This document shows, piece by piece, positions 21,150 through 32,198 of a stretch of DNA of 64,000 nt. The position numbers were made by a program, and so were the translations under genes. The DNA comes from Sulfurospirillum sp. (GTDB lineage: Bacteria > Campylobacterota > Campylobacteria > Campylobacterales > Arcobacteraceae). The stretch lies in the NCBI GenBank assembly GCA_030491005.1, contig JAKZMJ010000030.1:228449-292448 (forward strand), given 5' to 3'. The notes under the pieces were generated by a model that ran no database searches, was not told the origin of the DNA, and saw only the letters and a list, made by a program, of their open reading frames with translations. Each line of letters begins with the position of its first letter. Position 1 is the first letter of the stretch.

Positions 21150-22409
21150 TTACCAATCAAGAGATTGAATTTTGCCTCTTTTGTATGGAAATAAATATGA
21201 TTTAGAGTGATGTAATCTAATTATTCCAATTGAACTTATATTATTCTTATGCTTTAAAAAAATAATAGACTCTCCATTGCTAGAAAATTTTGGAAATTGA
21301 TTACGACCACTGATAGTTAGCTGTTTTAAAAAACTATCTTTTGTAGATATTAAATATAAATTAAAATTTTTTTTATTATTTTCTTCTCTACTTACATAAA
21401 CAACTAAATTTTTATGTGTGCTTAATGATGAATTATTTCTTCCGTGATATACTAAGCGTTCAACAATTCTTCCATTCATTTTTTTTGAGAATATATTAGG
21501 AAACTTTAATCTATTAGAAACAAATACAATTTTTGTATCATCTTCTACAAAATGAGCACCTACATCAATGCCTTTGTATCTTGTTAATCTTTGTTTTATC
21601 TTTGTTTTTACATCATACATATAAATATCTGCTTGGTGATTTGGAGCAGCTGTTATAAGTATCTTAGAGCCATCAGAACTAACATCTGAACAAACTACCA
21701 TTCCCGAACTTCTCATTATAATTTCTTTTTTTTTGTTAAATAAATTCTTTTTTATTAAAGTTGGTTTATTATAATTTAAACTTGTGTAATAAAAACTATC
21801 TTGTTTTTTATTTGCCCACTTAGGAAAAATATTCAAACCACCTGTAATAATAGTTTTTTGAAAGTTTAAAGTATAATCAGCTATTACAATATCAGCTTTT
21901 TTAGATCCCCTAGATATTGAAAGAATAACGAATTTTTCCATCCAAGCAATAGATGGTGCTTTAAAATAATCATTAATGCTAATTGCAATTTGATGAGAAA
22001 TAAAAGGATATCTATTTTTAATTGCAGTTGAAAATGTTTTACTTAAAACTAAAGATTGTTTATTAATATCATATAATTTAATAGAAAAAGAAAAGTTTGA
22101 ACGCTCTTTTTCATTTTGTTTAATACTTAGAAATAAATCAATTCCTTCATTTTTTAAATTTATTAGGTTTGGTCTATCTTGAAAATTAATGTTTTCATTT
22201 CCTTTTTTTACATTAAAATGCCCACTAACCTCTAAATCCTTTTCCAAAATATGTTTTATTTTATTACTTAATGCACTATCTACTGTGTTATTTGATACTG
22301 AAATTTTTATTTGTGGAATAGAAACTTGCTGATTTATAACATCTAATTCTATATTTTGTGCAAATAAATAATTTGCAACAACAAGTAAGATAACTAATAT
22401 CTTGTTCAT
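21150..22409 (-). CDS. tolB: Tol-Pal system translocation protein TolB
   Basis: Periplasmic beta-propeller that links TolA with Pal. 419 residues with a cleavable signal peptide (MNKILVILLVVANYLFA). The N-terminal domain (about 20-150) is followed by propeller repeats, recognisable as SSDGSKILITAAPNHQADIYMYD and FSSNGESIIFLKHKN blades. Sequence identity to enteric TolB is low, as is usual in this phylum, but order (tolQ, tolR, tolA, tolB, pal) settles it. ATG overlaps the tolA stop by 4 bases (ATGA). Confidence 0.93.
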   Translation of the reverse strand: MNKILVILLVVANYLFAQNIELDVINQQVSIPQIKISVSNNTVDSALSNKIKHILEKDLEVSGHFNVKKGNENINFQDRPNLINLKNEGIDLFLSIKQNEKERSNFSFSIKLYDINKQSLVLSKTFSTAIKNRYPFISHQIAISINDYFKAPSIAWMEKFVILSISRGSKKADIVIADYTLNFQKTIITGGLNIFPKWANKKQDSFYYTSLNYNKPTLIKKNLFNKKKEIIMRSSGMVVCSDVSSDGSKILITAAPNHQADIYMYDVKTKIKQRLTRYKGIDVGAHFVEDDTKIVFVSNRLKFPNIFSKKMNGRIVERLVYHGRNNSSLSTHKNLVVYVSREENNKKNFNLYLISTKDSFLKQLTISGRNQFPKFSSNGESIIFLKHKNNISSIGIIRLHHSKSYLFPYKRGKIQSLDW

Positions 22410-23134
22410 TTACTTTCCTTTGATTTAAAGTTAATTATAATTTTTACATTTTCCCCTAAATTATGATGGAGAAAAATGAGTTCTTTTTGTTCGTTTAAAA
22501 ATTCAAGTAATAATTCATTATATAAATAATTATTCGAGCTTTTAATTGTCCTGTAATCAAAAACGCCATCTTTAGTAATAATTACAAGAACCTTTGAACT
22601 ATGTCCTGTTTTGGGGAACTTTAAATTCCATCTTATTTCTAATGTTTCTTTTATTTTAGAATAATACGGATGTGTTTTACCTTGATTACTTTTAAAGCTA
22701 ATTTGTTTATTTGTACTTTTTGTTTTAATATTTTTTAATATTTTTGAAGCTGTATTTGACTTATTCTTTTTTTGTTTCAAAAATTTTGATTTAAACCTAC
22801 TTATATTTTTACTAGCTTTATTGTTATATATATCTTCTTTTTTTATATTTGAAGAACTTGTATCTACTTTAGCAAATAATGTTTTATAATTTGCTTGTTT
22901 TTTATGAGCTTTTGAAGTAGATTTCTTTACAATACTTTGTTGTGATATATTTTTTTTTTGAACATTTTGATTATCAAATACTATATCTAATTGTAAAACA
23001 GTAGTTTTAGAAAAAGAATCAAACTTTTTATGTTCTTTTTTAGTCATATAAAATAAAAATAAAATAAAAATACCTATATATAGTGAAATAGATATAAAAC
23101 CTGAAATATAGTAATAATAAGTTTTATCCTGCAT
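22406..23134 (-). CDS. tolA: TolA-like protein with TonB-type C-terminus
   Basis: Energy-transducing protein of the Tol system, 242 residues. One membrane segment near the N-terminus (about 8-30) is followed by a Lys/Ser/Asn-rich spacer (35-150) and a C-terminal TonB-like domain beginning near HPYYSKIKETLEIRWNLKFP (about residue 156). Sequence alone cannot separate TolA from TonB; the call rests on its place between tolR and tolB. Overlap with tolB is 4 bases; tolR ends 1 base upstream. Confidence 0.82.
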   Translation of the reverse strand: MQDKTYYYYISGFISISLYIGIFILFLFYMTKKEHKKFDSFSKTTVLQLDIVFDNQNVQKKNISQQSIVKKSTSKAHKKQANYKTLFAKVDTSSSNIKKEDIYNNKASKNISRFKSKFLKQKKNKSNTASKILKNIKTKSTNKQISFKSNQGKTHPYYSKIKETLEIRWNLKFPKTGHSSKVLVIITKDGVFDYRTIKSSNNYLYNELLLEFLNEQKELIFLHHNLGENVKIIINFKSKESK

Positions 23135-23135
23135 T

Positions 23136-23525
23136 TTATTGATTAGTAACTAGTGATACTTTATGAAAGCCTGATTCTTTTAATGTTCGTAAAATATACA
23201 TAATATCGTCATATATCAATGTTTTATCGGCTCTTACATAAATAGGTGTTTTCCTGTTTTTATTTTCTGCATATAAAATAAAGCTATCTGAAAAATCATT
23301 TAAGTTGTATTTTTTTTTATCTAAAAGAACTACTCTTTCTTTTGTAATCAAAATATTGATTTTTTTTAAAGTTTGAACTTGTTTCGTTTTACTTCCTTGT
23401 GGAAGATTAATAGTTTCTTCAAATTCTATAACTGGTACGGTTACCATCATAATAGCTAACAATACCAACATAACATCAACTAAGGGAGTTATATTTAGAT
23501 CAGGCTTTTGATTATAATCATACAT
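23136..23525 (-). CDS. tolR: ExbD/TolR family biopolymer transport protein
   Basis: Inner-membrane protein that forms the proton-driven motor with TolQ. 129 residues with one membrane segment (about 15-35), containing the proton-binding Asp in LNITPLVDVMLVLLAIMM (Asp17). A periplasmic domain follows, ending in the typical DKTLIYDDIMYILRTLKESGFHKVSLVT. It lies 4 bases downstream of tolQ. ExbD and TolR are not separable by sequence; the tol neighbours favour TolR. Confidence 0.9.
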   Translation of the reverse strand: MYDYNQKPDLNITPLVDVMLVLLAIMMVTVPVIEFEETINLPQGSKTKQVQTLKKINILITKERVVLLDKKKYNLNDFSDSFILYAENKNRKTPIYVRADKTLIYDDIMYILRTLKESGFHKVSLVTNQ

Positions 23526-23529
23526 AGTC

Positions 23530-24090
23530 TTATACTCTAACTATTAAAATTTCAGATTGTGCCTTTAAATAAGTATTAAGTTCATAAATTTTTCTAACTA
23601 ATATTTGATGAAAAGTATAAGCAAATATTGCTACAAAAATTCCAGCAGCAGTTGCTACTAAAGCTTCTGAAATAGCAGGTGCAATAATAGAAAATCCAAC
23701 TTTCTCATGAGCTGAAAATTTTGCAAATGATTCTAAAATACCAACAACAGTGCCAAATAATCCCACAAAAGGGGAAGTTGATGCGATAATAGACATCCAT
23801 GATACACCAACACTAGCATCTCTTATAATTGATATTTCACAAGCATGTAAGATTTCTTTTTGTTTAGAATTATTAGAACATTTAGAAAGGGCGGATAAAG
23901 GACTAATGCTTGAAGAACGAGAGGTTAAAGAATCTAAAGATCTTTTTTCATTAAATATTTCTGCATTTAAGTAAAGAACTCTATAAATAAATATCCAAAA
24001 TACAAGTATTAAATAAATAGACAATAGTGCTAACACTATAAGTGTTATTGCACTACCATTACTAATATAATCAAATAATATATCAAACAT
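23530..24090 (-). CDS. tolQ: MotA/TolQ/ExbB family proton channel
   Basis: Multi-pass inner-membrane protein of the Tol motor, 186 residues. Three hydrophobic segments: one near 17-38, and two in the conserved C-terminal half where GVSWMSIIASTSPFVGLFGTVVGILESF (around 97-124) and ISEALVATAAGIFVAIFAYTFH are the family hallmarks. It begins 9 bases downstream of atpC, so ATP synthase and the Tol genes may share transcripts. Could also be named ExbB. Confidence 0.9.
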   Translation of the reverse strand: MFDILFDYISNGSAITLIVLALLSIYLILVFWIFIYRVLYLNAEIFNEKRSLDSLTSRSSSISPLSALSKCSNNSKQKEILHACEISIIRDASVGVSWMSIIASTSPFVGLFGTVVGILESFAKFSAHEKVGFSIIAPAISEALVATAAGIFVAIFAYTFHQILVRKIYELNTYLKAQSEILIVRV

Positions 24091-24099
24091 TAAATATTT

Positions 24100-24477
24100 T
24101 TATGCAAATGAATTAATTCTAGCTTCAACTGCGGCTAAAGATACATTCGCATCTTTTACAGAATTCACTAGTTTTTTTGCAGCTTCTATATTTTTAGCAA
24201 TTTGGGAATCTTCTCCTGTAGTTAATGCTACTGCACCATCTACTAAAACGTCAACCGAATTCTCACTAACTTTTACATGTCCCCAATTAATGGCAACTGC
24301 TTGAGTTGAATCTTTTTGTTCTATAATAATAACACCAACACTTAATGATGACAATAAAGAAGAATGTCCAGGTAAAACACCAAACTCTCCTTCTTTTCCA
24401 GGAAGTGTTACTGTTTTTACATCATCACAAAAAATTTGACCATTTGGTGAAACTATTGATAATTTTAATGTGTCCAC
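24100..24477 (-). CDS. atpC: ATP synthase epsilon subunit
   Basis: Part of the F1 central stalk; regulates ATP hydrolysis. 125 residues. Seen: the N-terminal beta-sandwich with LSIVSPNGQIFCDDVKTVTLPGKEGEFGVLPGHSSLLSSL-like sequence, and a C-terminal helix pair (AKNIEAAKKLVNSVKD) that is a bit shorter than in E. coli. It lies 13 bases after atpD, the last gene of the atp set. Confidence 0.96.
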   Translation of the reverse strand: MDTLKLSIVSPNGQIFCDDVKTVTLPGKEGEFGVLPGHSSLLSSLSVGVIIIEQKDSTQAVAINWGHVKVSENSVDVLVDGAVALTTGEDSQIAKNIEAAKKLVNSVKDANVSLAAVEARINSFA

Positions 24478-24490
24478 AAGTAACCTTTAA

Positions 24491-25903
<1,413 letters not shown>

Positions 25904-26791
25904 TTATTTTAATGATTCTACACCAGAGATAATTTCAATTAACTCTGTTGTAATTGCGGCTTGTCTAGCTTTATTATATTCAACTGTCAAAGAATCAACC
26001 TTTTCTTTTGCATTCTTGGTTGCTGCATCCATAGCTTGCATTCTTGCACTATGTTCTGCTGCTAAAGAATCAATCAAAGAATAATACATATTAAAATCTA
26101 TATACTTTCCTGTTAATTCGTTTAACACTTCTTCATCATCATCTGGTTCAATTTCTAACATTGATGTTTCTTTTTTAGAAACTTCAACATCATCTAATGC
26201 TATTGGTAAAAGTTCTCTAATTTTTAATTCTTGTGCCAACATATTCAAAAATCCATTATAAACTAATATAACTTTTTCTGTATGTCCTTCATTAAAATCA
26301 GATACAACTTCTTTAATAAAATCAGATGCTCTATCATATTGTGGCGCACAAGATAAATCTGATATCTTTTGCAATAAATCTATTTTTTGAAAAGAAAAAT
26401 AATCTACACCTTTTCTTCCCGAAACTCTTAATCTTACGGTAACACCTTTTTCTTTATATTCTTTCATTAGCTTTATAACAGCTTTAATAGTAATCATATT
26501 AAAACCACCACAAAGCCCTTTATCAGCAGTAACAAAAACTATATCTACTATTTTAGGATTGTCATTTTGAACAAATGCCTTAGAAGTATTACCTCCATCT
26601 TGCACTTTACTAACCCTACTTGCAATTTCACTTAGAACTTCATTAATCTTTTTTGCATAAGATCTAGCTTGATCAGACAACTGTCTAGTTCTCGTAAGCT
26701 TAGCAGAAGATACTAACTTCATTGCATTTGTTGTTTTTTGAGTGTTTTTAACACTTCCAATTTTAATTTTAATCTCTTTTAAGTTAGCCAT
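25904..26791 (-). CDS. atpG: ATP synthase gamma subunit
   Basis: Rotor shaft of F1. 295 residues, normal length. The N-terminal helix NLKEIKIKIGSVKNTQKTTNAMKLVSSAKL and the C-terminal helix ARMQAMDAATKNAKEKVDSL form the coiled coil; the Rossmann-like middle part contains VTADKGLCGGFN. It sits between atpA (9 bases upstream) and atpD. Confidence 0.98.
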   Translation of the reverse strand: MANLKEIKIKIGSVKNTQKTTNAMKLVSSAKLTRTRQLSDQARSYAKKINEVLSEIASRVSKVQDGGNTSKAFVQNDNPKIVDIVFVTADKGLCGGFNMITIKAVIKLMKEYKEKGVTVRLRVSGRKGVDYFSFQKIDLLQKISDLSCAPQYDRASDFIKEVVSDFNEGHTEKVILVYNGFLNMLAQELKIRELLPIALDDVEVSKKETSMLEIEPDDDEEVLNELTGKYIDFNMYYSLIDSLAAEHSARMQAMDAATKNAKEKVDSLTVEYNKARQAAITTELIEIISGVESLK

Positions 26792-26800
26792 AGACTATCC

Positions 26801-28318
26801 TTATTTTGCACTAAATATAGTATTAAATTCTTCTAGTGCCGCTTTTAAAGATGCTTCTGTCTCATCATCTATTTTTTTATTTGTTTTAATACTTTCTAAA
26901 ATTTTAGAATGTTTTTGTTCAATAAAAGAATGTAATTCAGCTTCATATTTTACAACATCAGCAACGGCAACATCATTTAAATAGCCTTTAGTTCCAGCAT
27001 AAATAATACAAATTTGTTTTTCAATTACTAAAGGTGCATTAACACCTTGCTTAAGTACTTCTACCATTCTTTGACCAAGTTCTAGCTCTTTTCTTGTATT
27101 TTCATCAAGATCAGACGCAAATTGTGCAAATGCTTCAAGCTCTCTAAATTGTGCAAGTGATAGTTTTAAAGTACCAGCAACTTGTTTAGTAGCTTTGATT
27201 TGTGCAGCTCCACCAACTCTTGATACTGAAAGACCTACATTAATAGCTGGTCTAATACCTGAATTAAAAAGGTTAGTTTCTAAAAATATTTGTCCATCAG
27301 TTATAGAAATAACATTTGTTGGAATATAAGCAGCAACATCACCTGCTTGAGTTTCAATAATAGGAAGTGCTGTCATAGAACCACCACCTAAATCATCGTT
27401 TAATTTAGCAGCTCGTTCAAGCAATCTTGAATGTAGATAAAATACATCACCTGGAAATGCTTCTCTTCCTGGAGGACGTCTTAACAATAAAGACATTTCT
27501 CTATAAGCAACTGCATGTTTTGTTAAATCATCATAAACAATTAAAACATGCTTACCATTATCTCTATAATACTCACCAATAGTAACAGCTGTATAAGGAC
27601 TTAAAAATTGTAAAGCAGCACTATCAGATGCACTAGCATTTACAACAATTGAATATTCCATTGCTCCTGCTTCTTCTAATGTTCTTACAACAGAGGCAAC
27701 AGTAGATGATTTTTGACCAATTGCAACATAAATACAAATAACATCTTGATCTTTTTGATTAAGAATTGTATCAATAGCAATTGTAGTTTTACCTGTTTGT
27801 CTATCTCCAATTATAAGTTCTCGCTGACCTCTTCCAATTGGCACAAGAGCATCAATAGCTTTAATTCCTGTTTGTAAAGGTTCATGAACTGATTTTCTTG
27901 CCATAATCCCAGGTGCTTTTTCTTCAACTACTTTGTAATTGCTAGCTTCAATAACACCTTTGCCATCAATTGGTTCACCTAAAGCATTTACAACTCTTCC
28001 AATCATAGCATCACCAACGGGTGTTTCTAAAATTTTACCAAGTCTCTTACAAGAAGTACCCTCTCTTAGACCTACACCTTTTCCAAGTACAACAATACCA
28101 ACTGAAGACTCTTCTAAGTTGGAAGCAAGACCTTTTTCACCGTTTTCAAACTCAACGATTTCTCCTGCCATTACATTTTTTAAACCATAAACCTGAGCAA
28201 TACCATCTGCATAAGAAATGATTTTACCTGTTTCATTAACATCTACATTTAATTCAAAATTATCAATTCTTTCTTTTATAATCGAACTAATCTCATCTGC
28301 TTGAATCTTTGCACTCAT
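26801..28318 (-). CDS. atpA: ATP synthase alpha subunit
   Basis: Non-catalytic nucleotide-binding subunit of F1. 505 residues. Walker A is GDRQTGKT near 170-177, and the hallmark [17 protein letters not shown] is near 363-379. The N-terminal membrane-proximal helix ([19 protein letters not shown]), which binds the delta subunit, is intact. ATG is preceded by AGGAG. It follows atpH after 24 bases. Confidence 0.99.
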   Translation of the reverse strand: MSAKIQADEISSIIKERIDNFELNVDVNETGKIISYADGIAQVYGLKNVMAGEIVEFENGEKGLASNLEESSVGIVVLGKGVGLREGTSCKRLGKILETPVGDAMIGRVVNALGEPIDGKGVIEASNYKVVEEKAPGIMARKSVHEPLQTGIKAIDALVPIGRGQRELIIGDRQTGKTTIAIDTILNQKDQDVICIYVAIGQKSSTVASVVRTLEEAGAMEYSIVVNASASDSAALQFLSPYTAVTIGEYYRDNGKHVLIVYDDLTKHAVAYREMSLLLRRPPGREAFPGDVFYLHSRLLERAAKLNDDLGGGSMTALPIIETQAGDVAAYIPTNVISITDGQIFLETNLFNSGIRPAINVGLSVSRVGGAAQIKATKQVAGTLKLSLAQFRELEAFAQFASDLDENTRKELELGQRMVEVLKQGVNAPLVIEKQICIIYAGTKGYLNDVAVADVVKYEAELHSFIEQKHSKILESIKTNKKIDDETEASLKAALEEFNTIFSAK

Positions 28319-28342
28319 TCAATATCTCCTTTATATAAGTTT

Positions 28343-28873
28343 CTAAACCGCTTTTAAAATATGGTCAATCATTTGTGTTTTTAATCTATCTTTAGAAAAA
28401 GATATTTCAATCCCAAGACTATCAATATCAACTTTAATACCATCATAATCACAAACATTTTGAGATAATGATAAATTAACTTCAAATTTTTCACTAAATT
28501 GTTTTTCGATAGAGGAAAGATGTTTTTTTGTTAATTTTATATTAGTATACACTATTCCTAGATGTGAATTATTCATAATTGATATTTTAGCATCTAATTC
28601 TTTAACCAAATCAGGTATTAAATTTAATCTTTTATTCGTTCCTAATAATTTTAGTAAGTTTTCTAATTCTTTTTTTGGTTTTTTTAAAAAAGAAACTATT
28701 AAATCCACTTTTTTACTAGTTTTTATTTCTGATGAATATATTATTGAAACAAATTTTTCTAAATGAAAAGCTTGTGAAATAATCTTCAACTGTTCGTAGA
28801 CATATTCAATAGATTTGCTATCTCTGTCTTGCACTAAGGCCTTTACATACCTTTTTGCTACTAAATCATTCAT
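28343..28873 (-). CDS. atpH: ATP synthase delta subunit
   Basis: Connects F1 to the peripheral stalk. 176 residues, typical size. The fold is mostly helical at the N-terminus (AKRYVKALVQ at 5-14, the usual beginning), and the C-terminal beta-alpha part reads YDGIKVDIDSLGIEISFSKDRLKTQM, where others have the GGxxxxIGDxxxDxS motif; the glycines are poorly conserved here, a known trait of the group. Its ATG shares one base with the stop of atpF (TAATG). Confidence 0.93.
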   Translation of the reverse strand: MNDLVAKRYVKALVQDRDSKSIEYVYEQLKIISQAFHLEKFVSIIYSSEIKTSKKVDLIVSFLKKPKKELENLLKLLGTNKRLNLIPDLVKELDAKISIMNNSHLGIVYTNIKLTKKHLSSIEKQFSEKFEVNLSLSQNVCDYDGIKVDIDSLGIEISFSKDRLKTQMIDHILKAV

Positions 28874-29397
28874 TATGCTACCTTTTTAAGAACAATATTA
28901 ACTAGTTCTTCTTGACTTAGTGCAAGGTTATCTGAGTTTAACAACTCATCAAGAACAGAAGAAATGACTTTTCTCTTTTCTCTTGATATTTGAATTAGAT
29001 TTCCCTCTTCAAAACTTTTATTTAAACTAGCAATTTCAAAGACAACAGCATCATTTACTTTCTTTTTAATCGAATCTATATCATTTCTAGCATTTTCAAC
29101 AATCTCACTTGCAAGTACTTTTGCATCACTTAGTTGTTTATTTGCTTTATCAACTTTATTTTTAGATTCTTTTAAAGTATCTTCAACTTTATCAAGCTGT
29201 GCTTGGATATCTAATGTTCTACTTACAAAAAAAACTTTTATTTTATCAGCAAGTAAATACCATAAAATACCAGCAAAAATAACAAAATTAAAAAGTCTTT
29301 GCACTATATCTGTTTCAACATCTTCACTTGAAGCAAATAATACCATAGGAAATAATACAATTCCTATTAACAATAATTTCAAATTATCTCCTTTCAT
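28873..29397 (-). CDS. atpF: ATP synthase b subunit
   Basis: Peripheral-stalk subunit anchored in the membrane. 174 residues: a probable leader or first hydrophobic stretch (LKLLLIGIVLFPMVLFA, 6-22), the membrane helix RLFNFVIFAGILWYLLADKI (about 35-54), then a long charged coiled coil. It is preceded directly by the b' gene, giving the hetero-dimeric stalk (b plus b') seen in Campylobacterota and photosynthetic bacteria. No a or c subunit gene is in this cluster. Confidence 0.94.
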   Translation of the reverse strand: MKGDNLKLLLIGIVLFPMVLFASSEDVETDIVQRLFNFVIFAGILWYLLADKIKVFFVSRTLDIQAQLDKVEDTLKESKNKVDKANKQLSDAKVLASEIVENARNDIDSIKKKVNDAVVFEIASLNKSFEEGNLIQISREKRKVISSVLDELLNSDNLALSQEELVNIVLKKVA

Positions 29398-29820
29398 TTA
29401 AATTGAGCTAATTTTAGCTTTTAATCTCTCATTAAACTGAGGCATAGAAGCAAGTAAAGATTTTTTTAAAGCTTTTACTTCTTTTTCTAAATTGCTTGTA
29501 AAATCAAGTGATTTAAGTTCAAGATTTTTTTTACTATCTTCAAGTTTTCCATCTGCAATTTTTTTTGATTCAGTGTGTGCTTTTTCTCTAATTATAGAGG
29601 CTTCTTTTTTTGCATTAGCTAATATATCATTAGCTTCTTTGTATATATTGTCAACATTAGTGGAATTTGATTTTGCATTAGCTAAATCATTTTTAATAGA
29701 ATCGGATCTATCATCCATATGTTTTAATAAAGGTTTAAAAAGGCAATTATTTAGCCTAGCAACAACTAAAAGAAAAATAATAGCAGAACTAAGTATTAAT
29801 ACTGGACTTAAGTCTAACAT
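29398..29820 (-). CDS. atpF': ATP synthase b' subunit
   Basis: Second, shorter peripheral-stalk subunit, 140 residues. Membrane helix at about 6-22 (PVLILSSAIIFLLVVAR), then a heptad-rich coiled coil with the conserved KPLLKHMDDRSDSIKNDL start. Its stop is immediately followed by the ATG of atpF. It is the first gene of the atp cluster, 102 bases downstream (in transcription) of parB, a gap large enough for a promoter. Order b', b, delta, alpha, gamma, beta, epsilon matches Campylobacter. Confidence 0.94.
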   Translation of the reverse strand: MLDLSPVLILSSAIIFLLVVARLNNCLFKPLLKHMDDRSDSIKNDLANAKSNSTNVDNIYKEANDILANAKKEASIIREKAHTESKKIADGKLEDSKKNLELKSLDFTSNLEKEVKALKKSLLASMPQFNERLKAKISSI

Positions 29821-29922
29821 TTATCCCTCCAAATTTTTTACATTAGTTTTAATAAAACTAGAGTGATACTATCTGAATATTATATAAAATCATATTAATT
29901 TATGTAAAATAAGCAATAAAAA

Positions 29923-30774
29923 TTATAAAGTGTTACTAAAGTAACTATATATTTTTTTAATGTCTTCTTGAGATTTTATTTCAATTTTAAAATAATTATT
30001 CTCCACTTTAACTTTTAGTTTATCTTTTTTTAATGTTGTTAATATTTCATCTAATACTTTAAAATCAAATTCTATTTTTTGATTTTTTGATTTTTTGATT
30101 TTTTGATTTTTCATATTTCGTATTAAAGTCTCTGTTTGCCTAACTGATAATTTTTCTTTTATAATTGCATTACTTACAAGTTTTTGATCTTCTTCTTGCA
30201 GACCTAACATAATCTTTGCATGACCTGCTGTTAATTTGTCATTTGCTAAAAATTGTTGAACATAAGAACTTAATTGTAATAATCGTAAAGTATTTGTAAT
30301 AGTGGTTCTGCTTTTAAAAACTTTTTTTGATAATTCTTCGTGAGTCATATTATGTTCATTTAATAACTGAGCATAAGAATAAGACAATTCAATGATATTT
30401 AAATCATCTCTTTGTATATTCTCAATTAATGCAACTTCTCTTAGTTTTAAATTATCAATATCAACTATAATTGCTTTTATTTTATCAATGTTTGCCAGTT
30501 TATGTGCTCTTAATCGTCTCTCGCCTGCAACTAAAGTATAGTCATCGTCGCTATTTTTAACAACACTAATGGGCTGCAATAAACCATATTCAACAATTGA
30601 ATTACTTAATTCTTTTAATCTCTCTTCATCAAATATTTTTCTTGGTTGATGTGGGTTAGCCTTGATAAGGTTGACATCAATTTCGATTATATTATTTTGA
30701 CCCTCTATACTAGAAATTTCATAAGCACTTTGGACTTCTCCTAATAATTCTCCAAGTCCTCTACCTAATGCCAT
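29923..30774 (-). CDS. parB: Chromosome-partitioning protein ParB
   Basis: CTPase and DNA clamp that loads at parS sites near the origin. 283 residues. N-terminal ALGRGLGELLGE; the CTP-binding ParB/Srx domain has NPHQPRKIFDEERLKELSNSI and GERRLRAHKLA (GERRxR box); the helix-turn-helix lies at about 135-160. The linker (about 200-215) is encoded by a tandem 8-bp repeat and reads KNQKIKKSKNQKI. parA ends 6 bases upstream. No parS was recognised in the window. Confidence 0.96.
   Translation of the reverse strand: MALGRGLGELLGEVQSAYEISSIEGQNNIIEIDVNLIKANPHQPRKIFDEERLKELSNSIVEYGLLQPISVVKNSDDDYTLVAGERRLRAHKLANIDKIKAIIVDIDNLKLREVALIENIQRDDLNIIELSYSYAQLLNEHNMTHEELSKKVFKSRTTITNTLRLLQLSSYVQQFLANDKLTAGHAKIMLGLQEEDQKLVSNAIIKEKLSVRQTETLIRNMKNQKIKKSKNQKIEFDFKVLDEILTTLKKDKLKVKVENNYFKIEIKSQEDIKKIYSYFSNTL
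30075..30111. repeat. 8-bp tandem repeat inside parB
   Basis: Four exact copies of TTTTTTGA (30075-30106) plus a partial fifth. On the coding strand this is TCAAAAAA, which encodes the Lys/Gln/Ile-rich linker of ParB. Because 8 is not a multiple of three, gain or loss of one unit would shift the frame for the C-terminal dimer domain. Confidence 0.95.
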
Positions 30775-30780
30775 TTTATA

Positions 30781-31560
30781 TTATCCTACTATTGCTTTTG
30801 CTAAATTTCTATATGCTTTTGTTCCAATTGCTAGGGGATCATATAACATAATTGGTTTTCCAAAACTAGGACTCTCTGCTAATTTTATATTTCTAGGTAT
30901 TACAACATAAGAATTACCATCAACTCTAAATAGTTTACTTTCAAAGTGTTTTGCTAGGTCTGCAAAAACTTGCTTGGATAAGTTGTTTTGACCACTATAC
31001 ATTGTTGGTAAAAAACCTTTAATTTTTAATTGTCTATTAATTGTTTGCTTAACAAGTTTAATTGTATTTAATAACTGTGCTAAACCTTCTAGCGCAAAAA
31101 ATTCACATTGAATAGGAATAAGCACAGAATTCGCAGCTGATAGGGTATTAATAGTAATTGGTCCTAAGGCTGGTGGTGAATCTATTATGATATAATCATA
31201 ATCTTTTTTAATAGGATCAATTTTTCTTTTTAATACTAGTTCTCTTTCTTTTGTATTTTTATAAAATTCTTTTTCAATACCTACAAGACCTATATTTGAA
31301 GGAGCTACTTTTAAGTTTTCTATTTCTGAATCTAAAATTATCTCATTTAATTCTTTAGTTCCTAGCATTACATGATAAATATTATATTCGTATGTATCTC
31401 TATGAAAACCTAAAGATGTTGTAGCATTTGCCTGTGGGTCTGCATCTATTAATAAAACTCTTTTATTTTGTAAGGCAAGTGCTGCACTTAAATTTACAGC
31501 TGTAGTAGTCTTACCTACTCCACCTTTTTGATTTGCTATTGCTATTATTTCTGTTGTCAT
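30781..31560 (-). CDS. parA: Chromosome-partitioning ATPase ParA/Soj
   Basis: Deviant-Walker ATPase that drives origin segregation with ParB and binds DNA non-specifically. 259 residues. The P-loop KGGVGKTTT is at about 11-19, LLIDADPQANATTSLG is the Walker A' region, and IIIDSPPALG is Walker B. The ATG overlaps the stop of birA by 4 bases, and parB follows after 6 bases. This chromosomal ParAB pair is in the same neighbourhood as in Campylobacter, next to birA. Confidence 0.97.
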   Translation of the reverse strand: MTTEIIAIANQKGGVGKTTTAVNLSAALALQNKRVLLIDADPQANATTSLGFHRDTYEYNIYHVMLGTKELNEIILDSEIENLKVAPSNIGLVGIEKEFYKNTKERELVLKRKIDPIKKDYDYIIIDSPPALGPITINTLSAANSVLIPIQCEFFALEGLAQLLNTIKLVKQTINRQLKIKGFLPTMYSGQNNLSKQVFADLAKHFESKLFRVDGNSYVVIPRNIKLAESPSFGKPIMLYDPLAIGTKAYRNLAKAIVG

Positions 31561-32192
31561 CTTAAGCTAAAAACCTTTTTGTCATATATTTTAATTGAAC
31601 CATCATTTTGTAAAATTGCATCTTTAAGAGATACTTTTTTTCCATCTATCGTAGCTTTAAAATTTTTGCTGTTTTGAAATTCTACCTTAAAAGAACTAAA
31701 AACTTGCTTCCAAGGTATTTTTTCTTTTATTAACTCAAAAAAAAGATTTAAACATTCTACTATATTAAGAGGAATATCTAAGGAGTAAAATTCTGTTTTC
31801 ATCTTGATTAAATTTATTCCAATACCACAATATACCAAATCTTTAGTAGAAGAAGTAATGGTTCCACCTATTTTGTTATTTCCTATATAAAAATCATTTG
31901 GCCATTTAATCCAAACTTTAGAACCCATTTTTATTAAAGTTTGTTTTAATAAAAATGAAAAATAAATTGACAAACTTTGAAGCTTAATATCTTTTGGTAA
32001 AATATCTTTATGTAAAACAAAAGAAAAAAATAAATTTCCTTTTTCCCCATCCCAAGAGTTTCCTCTACTTCCTATTCCTTTTGTTTGCATTTGACTAAAT
32101 ACGCATACGGGTTCTATATATCCATTTAATTTTATATAATCTCTTAAATAGATATGTGTTGAAGGCACTGTTTGCAGCTTAATAAACTTCAT
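31557..32192 (-). CDS. birA: Biotin-[acetyl-CoA carboxylase] ligase, catalytic domain only
   Basis: Attaches biotin to the carrier lysine of acetyl-CoA carboxylase through biotinyl-AMP. 211 residues. The adenylate loop is TKGIGSRGNSW (variant of GRGRRG), and the WPNDFY and GGTITSS segments are standard. There is no N-terminal helix-turn-helix, so it is an enzyme and not a repressor. It follows fmt by 6 bases. bioB at 43948 provides the last step of biotin synthesis. Confidence 0.93.
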   Translation of the reverse strand: MKFIKLQTVPSTHIYLRDYIKLNGYIEPVCVFSQMQTKGIGSRGNSWDGEKGNLFFSFVLHKDILPKDIKLQSLSIYFSFLLKQTLIKMGSKVWIKWPNDFYIGNNKIGGTITSSTKDLVYCGIGINLIKMKTEFYSLDIPLNIVECLNLFFELIKEKIPWKQVFSSFKVEFQNSKNFKATIDGKKVSLKDAILQNDGSIKIYDKKVFSLR

Positions 32193-32198
32193 AGAATG

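Noticed and set aside
29900..31600. parS site next to parAB
   Set aside because: No sequence close to the usual 16-bp GTTTCACGTGAAAC palindrome was found near these genes.
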